Assembly (NCBI GenBank): GCA_015852425.1
Contig: JAAAIG010000375.1
Span: 1 to 22,717 of the forward strand
Length of the DNA: 22,717 nt
Source: Gryganskiella cystojenkinii
Lineage: Eukaryota; Mortierellomycota; Mortierellomycetes; Mortierellales; Mortierellaceae
Direction: 5' to 3'
The notes under the pieces are model-generated. The model worked only from the letters and a program-made list of their open reading frames with translations. It was not told where the DNA came from and made no database searches. This document shows positions 9,001 to 18,588 of the stretch, piece by piece. How positions within the stretch are numbered: position 1 is the first letter of the stretch; each line of letters begins with the position of its first letter. The translations under genes were made by a program, and so were the position numbers.

Positions 9001-12000
9001 AGTCTGCAGCCTGTATTACGGAACGCTATGCGTGTCGGAGGAAACCCTTCCTCCCGAGCAAGCAGAGAGCGATGATGCATTACCTTGAATGTTGGGGTGC
9101 AAATCCTGAAGCCAAGTCTTGGTATGGCTTGAGTCCAGAGTCAAAGCCAACGAAACCTCCTTGTAGACGACAACGTAGATCTTGACACCCTCTTGAGCCT
9201 TGCGCTTCAACAACCGATCTAATCTGAACTCCTGGTTCTTCTCTGGGGGTCGACGAAGGTACTAGTTCGCAATTAAAGACATGAAAGGTATTAAAAAGAC
9301 TTGTATTGTACAAATTACCTGCTCGCATATGACTGTGACAAAAACAAAAAAAAAGACCGGATAACTGCTTACCAGCTCAGGAGACAACCACCAGTCAGCG
9401 ATATAGATCTCACTCTTGGCAGCCAAGATCGCATCTGAAATCGCGTGAAAGTAATCTTTACCATCGACATAATACCGGACCTTGGCATCATTACGTTCAG
9501 GCGCAAAACTTCCGAAACGATGCGACTTGACCCAAGGACTGGACTGCTGCATCTTTTGGAAATACTCCATCCATTCCAACATGTCTCGGTTATGCTCGCC
9601 TTTGATTTCGATCTTTCGATAAGAGTTCCTCAACTCGATGTGATGGAGGTTGTACCCAAGGACTTGCTCCTTGTGCTGAACCGAGAAACTCTGATCAAAG
9701 ATAAACACATCCGAGGGATCGGTCGCAGAACTGTTGTTCGCAAACGCCATGTAAGAATCGCGCAAGATTGCCCAAGCTTCCTCGTATTCCGAAAAGAGGG
9801 GAAGGCCACAGAACGTTCGGCTAGTATCCACAATCTTGGTATCGACGTAGCCCTCTTTACCCTTCCAACCCATATCTTTGGTCAACGACAGGGCCGAAAT
9901 CTCCAAGAACTCATAGAGATCATAAACGACTGTGCCATTGAGCTCTTGGAGGACTTGCAGCAAGTAGGTCTGAAGAGCTCTGCGACGGGCTCGGTTCGTC
10001 TCCTTGGCTTGAACATCTTGGTCATCAGTGTTCATGCCCAAGCTGGCCTTGGCCATGCTCAACGCCCAAGAGACCTATAAGGAGATTTCAAAACAAGAAA
10101 CTGTTAAGAGGCGGTGACCATGTCATTGTTGAGGTGGTAACATACGATAGGGGGTATGGTGAGCAAACTCAGCAGAGCTTGTTTTACCTGGTTGGGGAAT
10201 CGAGGCAGGTTGGCATAATGCTTGGTGGAGAGGGTCAAATGCAACTTGTAAAACTCGTAAAGGGTACGACGGATCACCCATTTGACATCACCATACTGGA
10301 GCTCGATACGGAAGACAACTTGCTTGCTATTACCACTACCAACCTCAGAGTCGACAATACCGAGCTAAAAAAGAGGACATGATCATAAAATAGGGTCACA
10401 AATGGTAGGTACCAGGTGGAATGAGTAACGTGGTACATCTCATTGAAACGTTGAGCGGTGATCATAACGTTTGTCAAATTAACAGGATTCTTACCCTCAA
10501 CATCTGGAAAAAGACAGGGGGCTAAATTGATACAGAAAAGGCAACAAAAGAGCAGAGATGTTAGTGGGTGTGGACCAGGGGGGAAGTCAACGGAACGAAA
10601 ATAACTCCGAGCCCGAGCGCAACAGCCGCCTCGTTGTTAACATGGAGGGGAACACTACTGCCTAGATTCGCTGTCTGCCCCACATCGCTTGCGCCTGGAC
10701 CAATACGAAGAACATGCAGTGGGTGGTAGGAATGCTGAGCCAAGACCGGACAAAAGAAGAAAAAAGGTGTGTTCTTTACGTAAACGTTTGAACCAAAAAC
10801 CAAAAAAAGAAAAAAAAAAAAGTCCAGCTGACAATAACGAGCCATATTGGGCTCAGTGCCTCGTTCTTGCACTTGCTTTTCCTCCTCCTCCAAACTTTTC
10901 TGGTTGTCTTCGAAAACAACAGCGAATCCGGCTCGTCCAAGAAGAATAGGGGAAGATCTGGGGCCAATGAAGTAAAAGCGAATATCGCTCATCTTTTTCT
11001 CTTTGGCGTCCGTACAAATCACTCGATATTCGATAATTTAACCGGTCGACAAACACCTGAGAAGGTCGTCGAGAGTGAAAAACGAGGGACAGCCCAAGCA
11101 AGACTCGGGCAGAACTATCTTCCTCCCCTTTACCTCAGCCTCTTTTTCAACTGATACACGGCCTCCTTTAACGAGGTAAGACTTACAGGACGACGACCTC
11201 TGTCATCGGTTTGGAGCAAGAAGGCTGGAGCGGCTGCACCTGTTATCGCCAGGGATTCGACTGTAAAGTCAATCGTCTCAAGATTGTTGGCTCGCGAAGT
11301 ACTCGCGAACGCATTTGCAACATGATCGACAGTCGAAAGTTCCTTGGGCGGCTTTGCGTCTGGGACAACCTGGACAAGGGCTTATTGGAACGAATAAAAA
11401 AAGTGGCCGTGTTAACAAAAATGAATGGTGGGAAAATATTTAAAAAGAAAACACTGTATCCTGTCCCTGCCCCCTTTCTCTCAGAGTTAAATGTGGTAAA
11501 AAAGGAAAGAAATACCACGAGGCATTTTCTTCCCTTTCGTTCTTGCGTCATAAAACTATCATAGCTGCATGAAAGTTCGAGTTTTACAATGGCTCAATTG
11601 ACACTATCGGCTCTTCCTGCAATCCGCCAATCTGTCGTTCAAAAAAAGGACAAAAAAATATCGCAAACTTACGTTGCTCGCTCGACTCACTGCTGGACGA
11701 CGCGTGGTGGTTACGACGTTGATGACGTCCCAAGAAGGACGAGTACCAGTGACGACGTTCCTCAGGTTCCTGCTCTTGGGGCTTGACAACAGGCTCTGGA
11801 GGTGGAGGTGGGGTCTGCAACTGAGTGGGGTCTGTCTTTTGGACTTCACGGACACGGTCCACGAGCGAGGCCAGCTTTAATTTTTGTTGTTGTTGTTCCT
11901 GCTGCTGTTGGTCAGGTTCGACACCCGTCGTGGTGGAACTCGTGTTGGTTGCATACCCCTGAGGTGCCTGAGGTTGTTTCCCTGCCTGAGTCTGAGACTG

Positions 12001-12183
12001 CGACTGCTGCTGCTGCTGTGGGAAAGCATAAGACTGGGTTGCCTGGGGGAAGGGTTGTTGTTGAAGTTTCTGCTGTTCGATACTATCAAGGGTCGAGAGG
12101 TCCTCGGGTCCTTGACTGGCCTGGCTCTCCTGAGTGGCATGACCATGATGGTGGAGGTGATGGCGGTGGTGAGAACGCTCCAT
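6100..12183 (-). CDS. PLD1: Phospholipase D, PX-PH-HKD type (PLD1/Spo14 family)
   Basis: Hydrolyses phosphatidylcholine to phosphatidic acid and choline at membranes. Well-supported exons: 11673-12183, about 11187-11380 (may extend to 11134), 10430-10503 (donor uncertain), 10188-10364, 9373-10074, 9084-9261, 8378-8968, 6885-8272 and 6100-6768. The 10504-11133 part is unresolved. Order: Met at 12183 with a His-rich then Gln-rich low-complexity N-terminus of about 170 residues; a PX domain ([20 protein letters not shown]); a PH-like region; HHEKICVID (first HxKx4D, 8892-8915); [24 protein letters not shown] (second HxKx4D, from 7034); GSANLNDRS; and a C-terminus ending PMEIFT, the conserved family end. 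Both HKD motifs are intact, so the enzyme should be active. About 308 residues (7056-7979) are inserted just before the second HKD motif, where animal PLD1 has about ten. The predicted protein is roughly 1,500 residues. Confidence 0.92.
7056..7979 (-). other. Large insertion within the second catalytic half of phospholipase D
   Basis: Coding sequence inside exon 6885-8272, in frame, of about 308 codons. It lies between the conserved YISFYGLR segment and [10 protein letters not shown], which are nearly adjacent in animal PLD1. Composition changes along it: an Ala/Glu/Lys-rich helix-like start, a basic stretch with [20 protein letters not shown], an Ala-rich run, then a Ser/Gln/Asp/Glu-rich end. 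There is no intron boundary at either end and no homopolymer expansion, so it looks like translated, probably flexible, sequence. Confidence 0.8.
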
Positions 12184-13039
12184 CGCACGGTGAATGGAGA
12201 GGAATGTGGTTTAGTTCTCAAGGGGTGGGGTAACAGTAACTAACTCTTTCTGTGCCCTCGGTGTTCAACGAGACTTTTTCCTTTCTGCCTTTCTTTCTTT
12301 CTTTCCTTCTTTCGAGTCGTGTGAACAGAGAAGCTGCAATAAAAAGGGCAAGGGAAGGAGGGACGACAATGAGAGAACAATAATGAATGAAACAGAGCAG
12401 AAAGACAATGAAGAGGTTTGAGTCCCTCTTTTGGAAAAAAGAGCAAAAGAGAGCAGCGCCATGCGCCAGGGACTGAGAAAGTAGGGCTCTGAGGCTGAGG
12501 TCTGAGCCGCGGAGAAAAAATCCTCCTGTTTCTGACGTGCAGGAGGGAACAGAGACGGGCAGAGCGGGGTGGTTGTCGTCGTCCTTGCTAGCAGTTAGCT
12601 GTTGTTTGCTGTTGTAGCCGTTTGTACTTTGTCCCATTTGGTGCAACAGGACCATGGAGGAACGATCTTCGTTTTGAGCACTTTTGCTCGTCTGTCTTCG
12701 TTTTGTTACCTGATTGCATGTCTCTCTCTCTGACATGTCCACTTTGGCACTAAAACAGGCATGGACAGCGTGTTCTTTCCACGGAAAACGGAAAAACAGT
12801 TATGTGGCAAATGGAAACAGAGAAGCAGCTGGACAACCAACAACATCGGTCCTGTTTGCTTATGAACTATTTTTTTAATAAAAACGAACAATGTAATCCG
12901 TATTTCTTTTTCTCTGTCTGTCTTTCTAAATCGACCGCGGGCTGGACAGGAGTTTGCTGTGCCAGCATGCTCAAAAATGGGAGGAATGGTATGAATTCAA
13001 AAACTTGTTTGTCGAGTAAAGGATAGTTGGACAATCCGC
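12184..13039. other. Intergenic: phospholipase D promoter and 3' flank of the desaturase
   Basis: No gene is supported. The open frame read on the minus strand (12218-12742) has a composition unlike the neighbouring coding exons and no recognised feature. A CTTT-type simple repeat lies at 12289-12313. Confidence 0.55.
12289..12313. repeat. Imperfect (CTTT)n simple repeat
   Basis: Four to five CTTT units with slight interruptions, about 105-130 bases upstream of the phospholipase D start. It reads as a purine (GAAA) tract on that gene's strand. Confidence 0.75.
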
Positions 13040-15261
13040 TTACTCTTCCTTGGGAGGAAGTCCAAGAACACGTAAATGCTCCAAATGAGACGCAAACGCT
13101 TGCCAGAAAGTGTCCTATGAGAATAAGTACATAAATGAGAGTCGCGTCCATGTAAGCAAAACAGGTTTTCTCCTCCTAGGTTCAACACATAAAAATAGCT
13201 TCTAGTTGACAGATCGCTCTTTACCTTGACGAGGTATGGGACCTTGTACTCGCTGCAAGTCTGGCGAATGATCGACAGTATCTCGGGGTAGTAATGTTGA
13301 GAGACATTGGGGAACAAGTGGTGAACTGCTTGGTAGTTCAAGCTTCCAGTGATGCTGGTCCAGATGTACGAATCGTGAGCATAATCCTGAGTCGTCTCGA
13401 CCTGCATGGCAGCCCAATCCTTCTGGATCACTCCGTTCTCATCGGGCAAGGGCCACTCGACCTCCTCGACGACGTGGTTGGCCTGGAAGGTAAGCGCCAA
13501 CCAGTAAGACGAGATCATGTCCGCGATCGTGAAAAGGACCAAGACTTTACCGACGGGCAAGTACTGCAAGGGCAAGATCAAACGGTACCAGACAAAGAAG
13601 GCCTTGCCACCCCAGAACATGGCCGTGTGCCAGGCCGAGATGGGGTTCACACGGATAGCGTCGTTCGTCTTGACAAAGTAAAGAATGTTGACATCCTGAA
13701 TGCGGACCTTGAACGCCAAGAGTCCATAGAGGAAAGGGACAAAAAGGTGCTGGTTGACGTGGTTCCAGAACCACTTTTGGTTGGGCTTGATACGACGCAC
13801 ATCGGGTTCTGAGGTCGAGACATCAGGATCAGCACCTGCAATATTGGTGTACGGATGGTGTCCGAGCATATGCTGATACATCCAGACAAGGTAAGAGGCA
13901 CCGTTGAAAAAGTCGTGGGTTGCTCCAAGAATCTTCCAGACGGTGGGGTTGTGGGTCACTATGTTCGTGAACATCAAAGAGATAATGAGGAGAGCCCCAT
14001 GTGGTTAGTGAATTGTGTTCTTTGAAACAAAAATTATCATGCATCCCTTCCCGTCTGTTTACCTGAAAAATGCGAGGCGTCGTGAAGTGGGTTCAATCCG
14101 ACCTGAGCACATGCAAATCCCATAATGACAGCAAAGATGACCTGTAGCCATGTGCGCTCGACCACAAAAGGCACGAAGAACTGTGCGTAGTATGAGAGGA
14201 TCAAGGACGCAAAGATAATGAAGTAGCGACCCCAGATCTCTGGTCGGTTCTATTCGGTAGATTGATCAACAGCGAAGCAGATTAAAAAAAGACGTGAGTT
14301 TCGATAGGGCCTTGAGCATCCTTCTGTTTCTTATCTCCTTTTGTCCTTGTTTTGCGAGAAAGACGATAAATTCTTCAAACCCCTACCTTGGGATCCTTCC
14401 CCTTGGTCTTGAAGTAACCCTCGACTCTGGACTTTACAGTCTTGTGGAAGATTGTGGGTTCAGGGAAAATGGGCAGCTCGTTCGAGATCAACTTTCCGGC
14501 ATAGTATTTCTTCATGATCGAATCCGCTACTCCAAACTCATGGTACATCTCAAAGACCTATTTCGCAGTAACGAAAAGAAAAAGGATGCGCCGTTTCAGT
14601 TCCTTGATTCAGACATAATATAGTATTATGGAAAGAAGTCCGAGTGCTTACTGGGGTCACATCTCTACCGGCACCGAGAAGGAGGGTATCAACACCACCG
14701 GGGTGACGGTTGAGGAACTTTGTCACGTCATAAACCTATGCGAAAAGAAAAAGAAACAGAGAGAGTGAGCGACCAAAAAAAAAAAAAAAAAAAAAAAATA
14801 TGCACATTTTGTGGGTGAAGAAATAAATGGAGATCAGAGACTTCCTGTTGTCCAAACAAAAAAAAGAGTCCGAGAGAGGAGAGCAGACTCAACTTTGTTA
14901 CAAACAAAGTCCGCGCTCCTGGGTCCGAGCCAGAAGACGCTGTTCTTTTTTGACCAGGCACCACTCCAAATCAAAGAACCTGCGACTACGGAAAATGAAG
15001 CCTTTATGGAAAGAACGTAAGATCAGGATCCTTACATTGCCACGGATAGCGACAAAGAGGTCGCCTCGGGTGTTATGCGCTGCCAGTTCCTCCCTAATGG
15101 ACACGTTAGAGATGGAATCAAAAGATAAAAAGCAAAAAGGTTAGGAATGGCTCATCTCCGAGGTTATGGGTGAATGTAGGAGGTGTTCCTGAGACTTTAG
15201 GCCGATTCGGAATGCAGATGAATTACCAAGTGAAGGTCTTTTCCTTAGAGTCCATGCCCAT
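13040..15261 (-). CDS. Delta-5 fatty acid desaturase with N-terminal cytochrome b5 domain
   Basis: ER membrane front-end desaturase that converts dihomo-gamma-linolenic acid to arachidonic acid. Seven exons: 15227-15261, 15036-15093, 14652-14735, 14387-14557, 14063-14249, 13225-13958 and 13040-13114. All have GT-AG borders and all phases close to 447 residues (Mortierella alpina delta-5 is 446). The first exon encodes only MGMDSKEKTFT plus part of W. The cytochrome b5 heme motif HPGG is at residues 42-45, with a second heme His at about 65. The three histidine boxes are HDASH (172-176), HMLGHH (208-213) and QAVHH (388-392); Gln in the third box is the mark of front-end desaturases. Delta-5 rather than delta-6 is inferred from near-identity along the whole length to the Mortierella delta-5 enzyme as I remember it. 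Start 15261 gives MGM; the in-frame Met at 15255 is an alternative. Confidence 0.95.
14773..14798. repeat. 26-base A/T homopolymer in the desaturase intron 2
   Basis: A(26) on plus, T(26) on the coding strand, 38-63 nt upstream of the exon 3 splice acceptor. It probably acts as or enlarges the polypyrimidine tract; length polymorphism is likely. Confidence 0.85.
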
Positions 15262-15431
15262 GGAATGAATTAAAATGGTTTAAAAGTGGTTGATGAGAAA
15301 GAAACGAACAGACGCGGAGAAAGAAGACGCATATCGTATTTGAAATCGAAATACACTCTTTGCAAGAGTGGGTGCTCTATGTGCCCCCAACGTTTTTTTT
15401 TCTCCTTCGGTATCTGCTCTTAAAGGTCCCT
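15262..15431 (-). promoter_or_regulatory. Compact promoter region of the delta-5 desaturase
   Basis: Only 170 bases separate the desaturase ATG from the favoured stop codon of the upstream coiled-coil gene on the same strand. A TTTTAAA element lies within about 20 bases of the ATG on the coding strand. Promoter elements may extend into the upstream gene's last exon. Confidence 0.4.
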
Positions 15432-17383
15432 TCAAGTCACGTGTGATTCGGTAGATTGCGCGATCAGGGCGAGGACCCGATCTGATAACCACCCAGGCAA
15501 ACAACCTCGCACAGACGACGATCCTGCCGTTAATTTTGGGGAAGAAAACAGGACGGACGACGAGACCTTCGACAAAAGACAATCGCATTCACCTATCATT
15601 GAATTAGAAAAACATGAAATGAACATGCTTGCTTCTATGTTTTATCTTGACAATACATTTTTCACTTACACTGGAACTTGTGGATCAGGGTAGATAATTC
15701 TGACTGGTCCGACTGTGTGGCATCAGAAATAGACCATAGTGAGGACCTCAGAATGAAGATTGTTGTTGCCAGTCGAACTAACCAACCGCTGGTTAGATCT
15801 CGATCCAAGTGGTCATGTTGTGAGCTCAATGACTGTCGTGCTTGGAGCAATCGTTGACCAGCTTTGATTTTTGCTTCTGTCTTTGTTGAGGTCCCGCGTA
15901 TCGCTGATTGGATCCCTGGTCCACTGATCACCAGCGGCGATGGGGCTTTCATGGAAAGCGAATCCACGACCATGGTCAACACTGCAAGAAGCAGTGTATC
16001 GATGATGCATCGACAAACGACATGATCTTGACCACCATTGTGACCTCTAGAGTATAATGGCGAGCACAGACTTTCTATTGCCAGAGCCGATCCCAAGGGA
16101 ATCTCGTTACACTGGTCGCCCTTCCTAGGCATGGACTCGTCCATTCTTAACTGCCCCTTGATCGAATCCTCAATTGCCTTCAATACGCTTACAAGCTGCG
16201 GAAGAGTTAATACGGACGCCAATAGATGCTCTACACGATTATAAGCAAGTGTTGGTCAGTTTACTAATACGGAAAAATGTACCTTTTTCACAGGACGTCC
16301 TAAACACAAGGAGAGCAATACCTGTTACTAAACCCATGTAGCGCTTGTAAAGTCGTTGGTGCTCGGTGGGTAAGTCTTCTGCAGGGAAGAGAAGGAGCCG
16401 GGACACCTCGTTGATCATCTGACACAGGTTCGAAGCAATCGATACGCCCCAGACGGAAGTCAATGTGTTGCACGTATACCTGATCCGAGTGGAAGCTGCC
16501 GCCACGTCGATCAAGTGAAGGCAGTGTCGAATCGTCTCTTCCTGCTTCATCAACACTGCTTTGGTCACAGCAAGAGCGTTCGCTCCCGCGACACGCAGCG
16601 TCATTTTCTCTGACATGTCATTCTCCGGAGTCAACTGTAAGGGAGCTTCCTCCTCGTGTTCCTCTCTATCCCGTTTTTTAGATCGCAGATGTTCTCTCTG
16701 CCACTCCGAGTTTCTCTGGTTCAGGGCATCGAGTTGTCCAAGCTGTATCCGCAACCTGTCGACTTGTTCTTGATATTCTGCCTCAGACGCTCTCAGTGTT
16801 TCATTTTCTACGATAGTAAAGAGTGGCCAAGTTATGTCACTGTTGTTTCTAACAACAAAAAAATCTAGTTTAAGCCCGGATTTAAGCTAAGCCTGAAGAT
16901 TACCTTTCTCCACCGCCATTGCTCTTCGCTCCCAATCTTGACGTCTGTCGTTGAAACCACCCTCATGACTAGGATGCGGAGAAAAGATCGCTCTTTTGGT
17001 GGAGTTGCTCTCTTGGACACTCTGGTCCGGAGATGAGGAGAACTGATGGCTCTGCGATCTGGACCCAAAATTGGTGGCGTCGTCCGATCTCAACAGACTA
17101 CGCGACGACTTAAGCTGTTGGATCCGCTCTGGTATGAGTTGTTGACAGCCAGTTGGATCATAGAGAAGGGATTGTGTTACCCTGCTATTCTCCTTCTTGG
17201 TTCGTTTGGCTCTTATTGTTTATCCTTAAACAAGTGGTCAATACCTCGTACGGATTTCCCTGAAGGTGTAGATTTGGCGATCAAGAAGGCGAGTAGAACC
17301 ACACGACGGTTCTGCATGGTTATGGGTTCCCTGTCGGCCGCGATGACGGGCGATGGTGACGGTGACGGCAACATTGTCTTCAT
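15432..17383 (-). CDS. Unrecognised coiled-coil/helical protein
   Basis: I do not recognise this protein. Five exons (17245-17383, 16904-17128, 16283-16807, 15670-16230, 15432-15592) have GT-AG borders and phases that close perfectly to 536 residues. The start at 17383 opens MKTMLPSPSPSP and a short hydrophobic stretch (VVLLAFLIA). A Ser-rich polar region of about 60 residues follows. Next is a heptad-like coiled coil beginning EKENETLRASEAEYQEQVDR (about residues 118-165), then a basic/acidic linker. The rest, about 330 residues, is helical with Leu-rich segments. Order (polar N-terminus, coiled coil, helical C-terminus) resembles ATRIP/Rad26-type checkpoint proteins, but no signature motif is seen and that is only a guess. 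The fourth exon would end in a stop at 15662 if the last intron were retained, giving 485 residues. The gene is divergent from SSU72 across 198 bp. Confidence 0.75.
15438..15443. promoter_or_regulatory. CACGTG E-box upstream of the delta-5 desaturase
   Basis: Palindromic CACGTG about 180 bases upstream of the desaturase ATG, within the last codons of the neighbouring gene. bHLH factors, including SREBP-type regulators of lipid genes, bind such sites. A single six-base palindrome can easily occur by chance. Confidence 0.3.
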
Positions 17384-17581
17384 TCGTGAGCGGTGGCAAA
17401 TGGGTGAGAAGGACGGGAAATGGAATCAAACGCGAAAGTATAGCCTGCTGGAACAGTTGCGATGAGGAACCCTTAAGTGACAACTTTAGTGGCGAAGTGA
17501 CATGTCCAGGAACAAGGCAACTTCCATTATTCTCTTTTGTCTTCATTTCTCTTTCCCGCGATCGACTCAACAACATTCAGG
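17384..17581. promoter_or_regulatory. Bidirectional promoter between the coiled-coil gene and SSU72
   Basis: These 198 bases separate two divergent start codons, so both genes must share or overlap promoter elements here. No clear TATA box is visible on either strand. Confidence 0.55.
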
Positions 17582-18510
17582 ATGGTCGTCCGTTTTGCCG
17601 TAATCTGTGCCTCCAACCAGAACCGTAGCATGGAAGCACATAATCAGCTGCTGTATGTTTCTCGAATCGATTGGCCCACAGTATCCCATTGGCTTTAAGC
17701 CGTCTCATTCATGGACCTGAAAGTTAACTAGGTCTCTCTCCCCCTCTTTCCTCTGCTTGCATAGTAAACACGGATTCACGGTATCATCATATGGAACAGG
17801 AACCATGGTTCGGTTACCAGGTCCCACGATCGATAAACCCAACATCTACAGCTTTGGAACGCCTTACAACGATGTCTATCAGGAGCTCAAGGGCAAAGAC
17901 GACAAATTGTAAGAGCCTGAAAAACATGGATTATCATTGTTTTGAGACTGCAGAGATGAGACGATTACGCAACATTATGTTAACACCCCAAGTCGTAATT
18001 AACATGTAATCCAATGGGTATTCATCTTCTGCACAATCTCTCAATAGATATATGTCCAACGGGTTGTTGTTGATGTTGGATCGGAATCGCAAGATCAAGA
18101 ACTCCCCGGAGCGGTTCCAGGAGAGCCGACAAGAGTTTGACGTAATCATCACCTGCGAAGAGCGATGCTTTGATGCCGTTTGCGATGGTAAGAGAGGATA
18201 CGAGTTCATCGAATGTTGTTCTTTATTGAATACGAAAGAATGACTTTGAACCTAACGATGCAGTTACATCTTGCTGTTTCTCGTAGATCTGATCTCCCGA
18301 GGAGAAACTCATAACAACCCTGTGCATGTCATCAATGTCGAAATCAAGGACAACTACCAAGAAGCTATGGTCGGAGGCGGCATGATCCTCAGCTTGGCGA
18401 ATTCAATCCAACAAGCAAGGGATTTGGACCAAGAGATCCAAACGATTCTGAGCAAGTTCCAGGAACGCTATCCCACTGCACCTGTGTTACACTCTGTCTC
18501 TTACTTTTAG
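17582..18510 (+). CDS. SSU72: SSU72, RNA polymerase II CTD Ser5/Ser7 phosphatase
   Basis: A nuclear cysteine phosphatase that acts on the Pol II C-terminal domain within the cleavage and polyadenylation factor. Four exons (17582-17652, 17765-17908, 18048-18187, 18287-18510) have GT-AG borders and phases that close to 192 residues, the usual family length. The catalytic signature C-x5-R-S is CASNQNRS at residues 9-16, right after the first beta strand. Other matches to the family are [60 protein letters not shown], and [10 protein letters not shown] near the C-terminus. The start Met is the only one ahead of the catalytic loop. The gene is convergent with the FIST gene; the stop codons are 78 bases apart. 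Confidence 0.97.
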
Positions 18511-18588
18511 ATAGCAATACTGTACATAAATATTCAATTTTTTTTTTTTTTTAAAAAAAAGTAATATGAAAATGGTATTTTTTCTCGT
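18511..18588. terminator. Shared 3' region of convergent SSU72 and FIST genes
   Basis: The 78-base gap is very AT-rich and contains 15 T followed by 8 A (18538-18560), a self-complementary arrangement. It also has ATAAAT-type elements in the SSU72 direction. It probably serves as 3' end signal for both transcripts, which are likely to overlap. Confidence 0.5.

Noticed and set aside
11243..11551. A 102-residue minus-strand open frame.
   Set aside because: A different frame through the same bases gives the phospholipase D exon 2 with correct splice phase; this one spans an intron and is out of frame.
12218..12742. A 174-residue minus-strand open frame upstream of phospholipase D.
   Set aside because: Its composition follows simple repeats and a hydrophobic run with no family features. 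It sits where the promoter and leader of the phospholipase D gene are expected.
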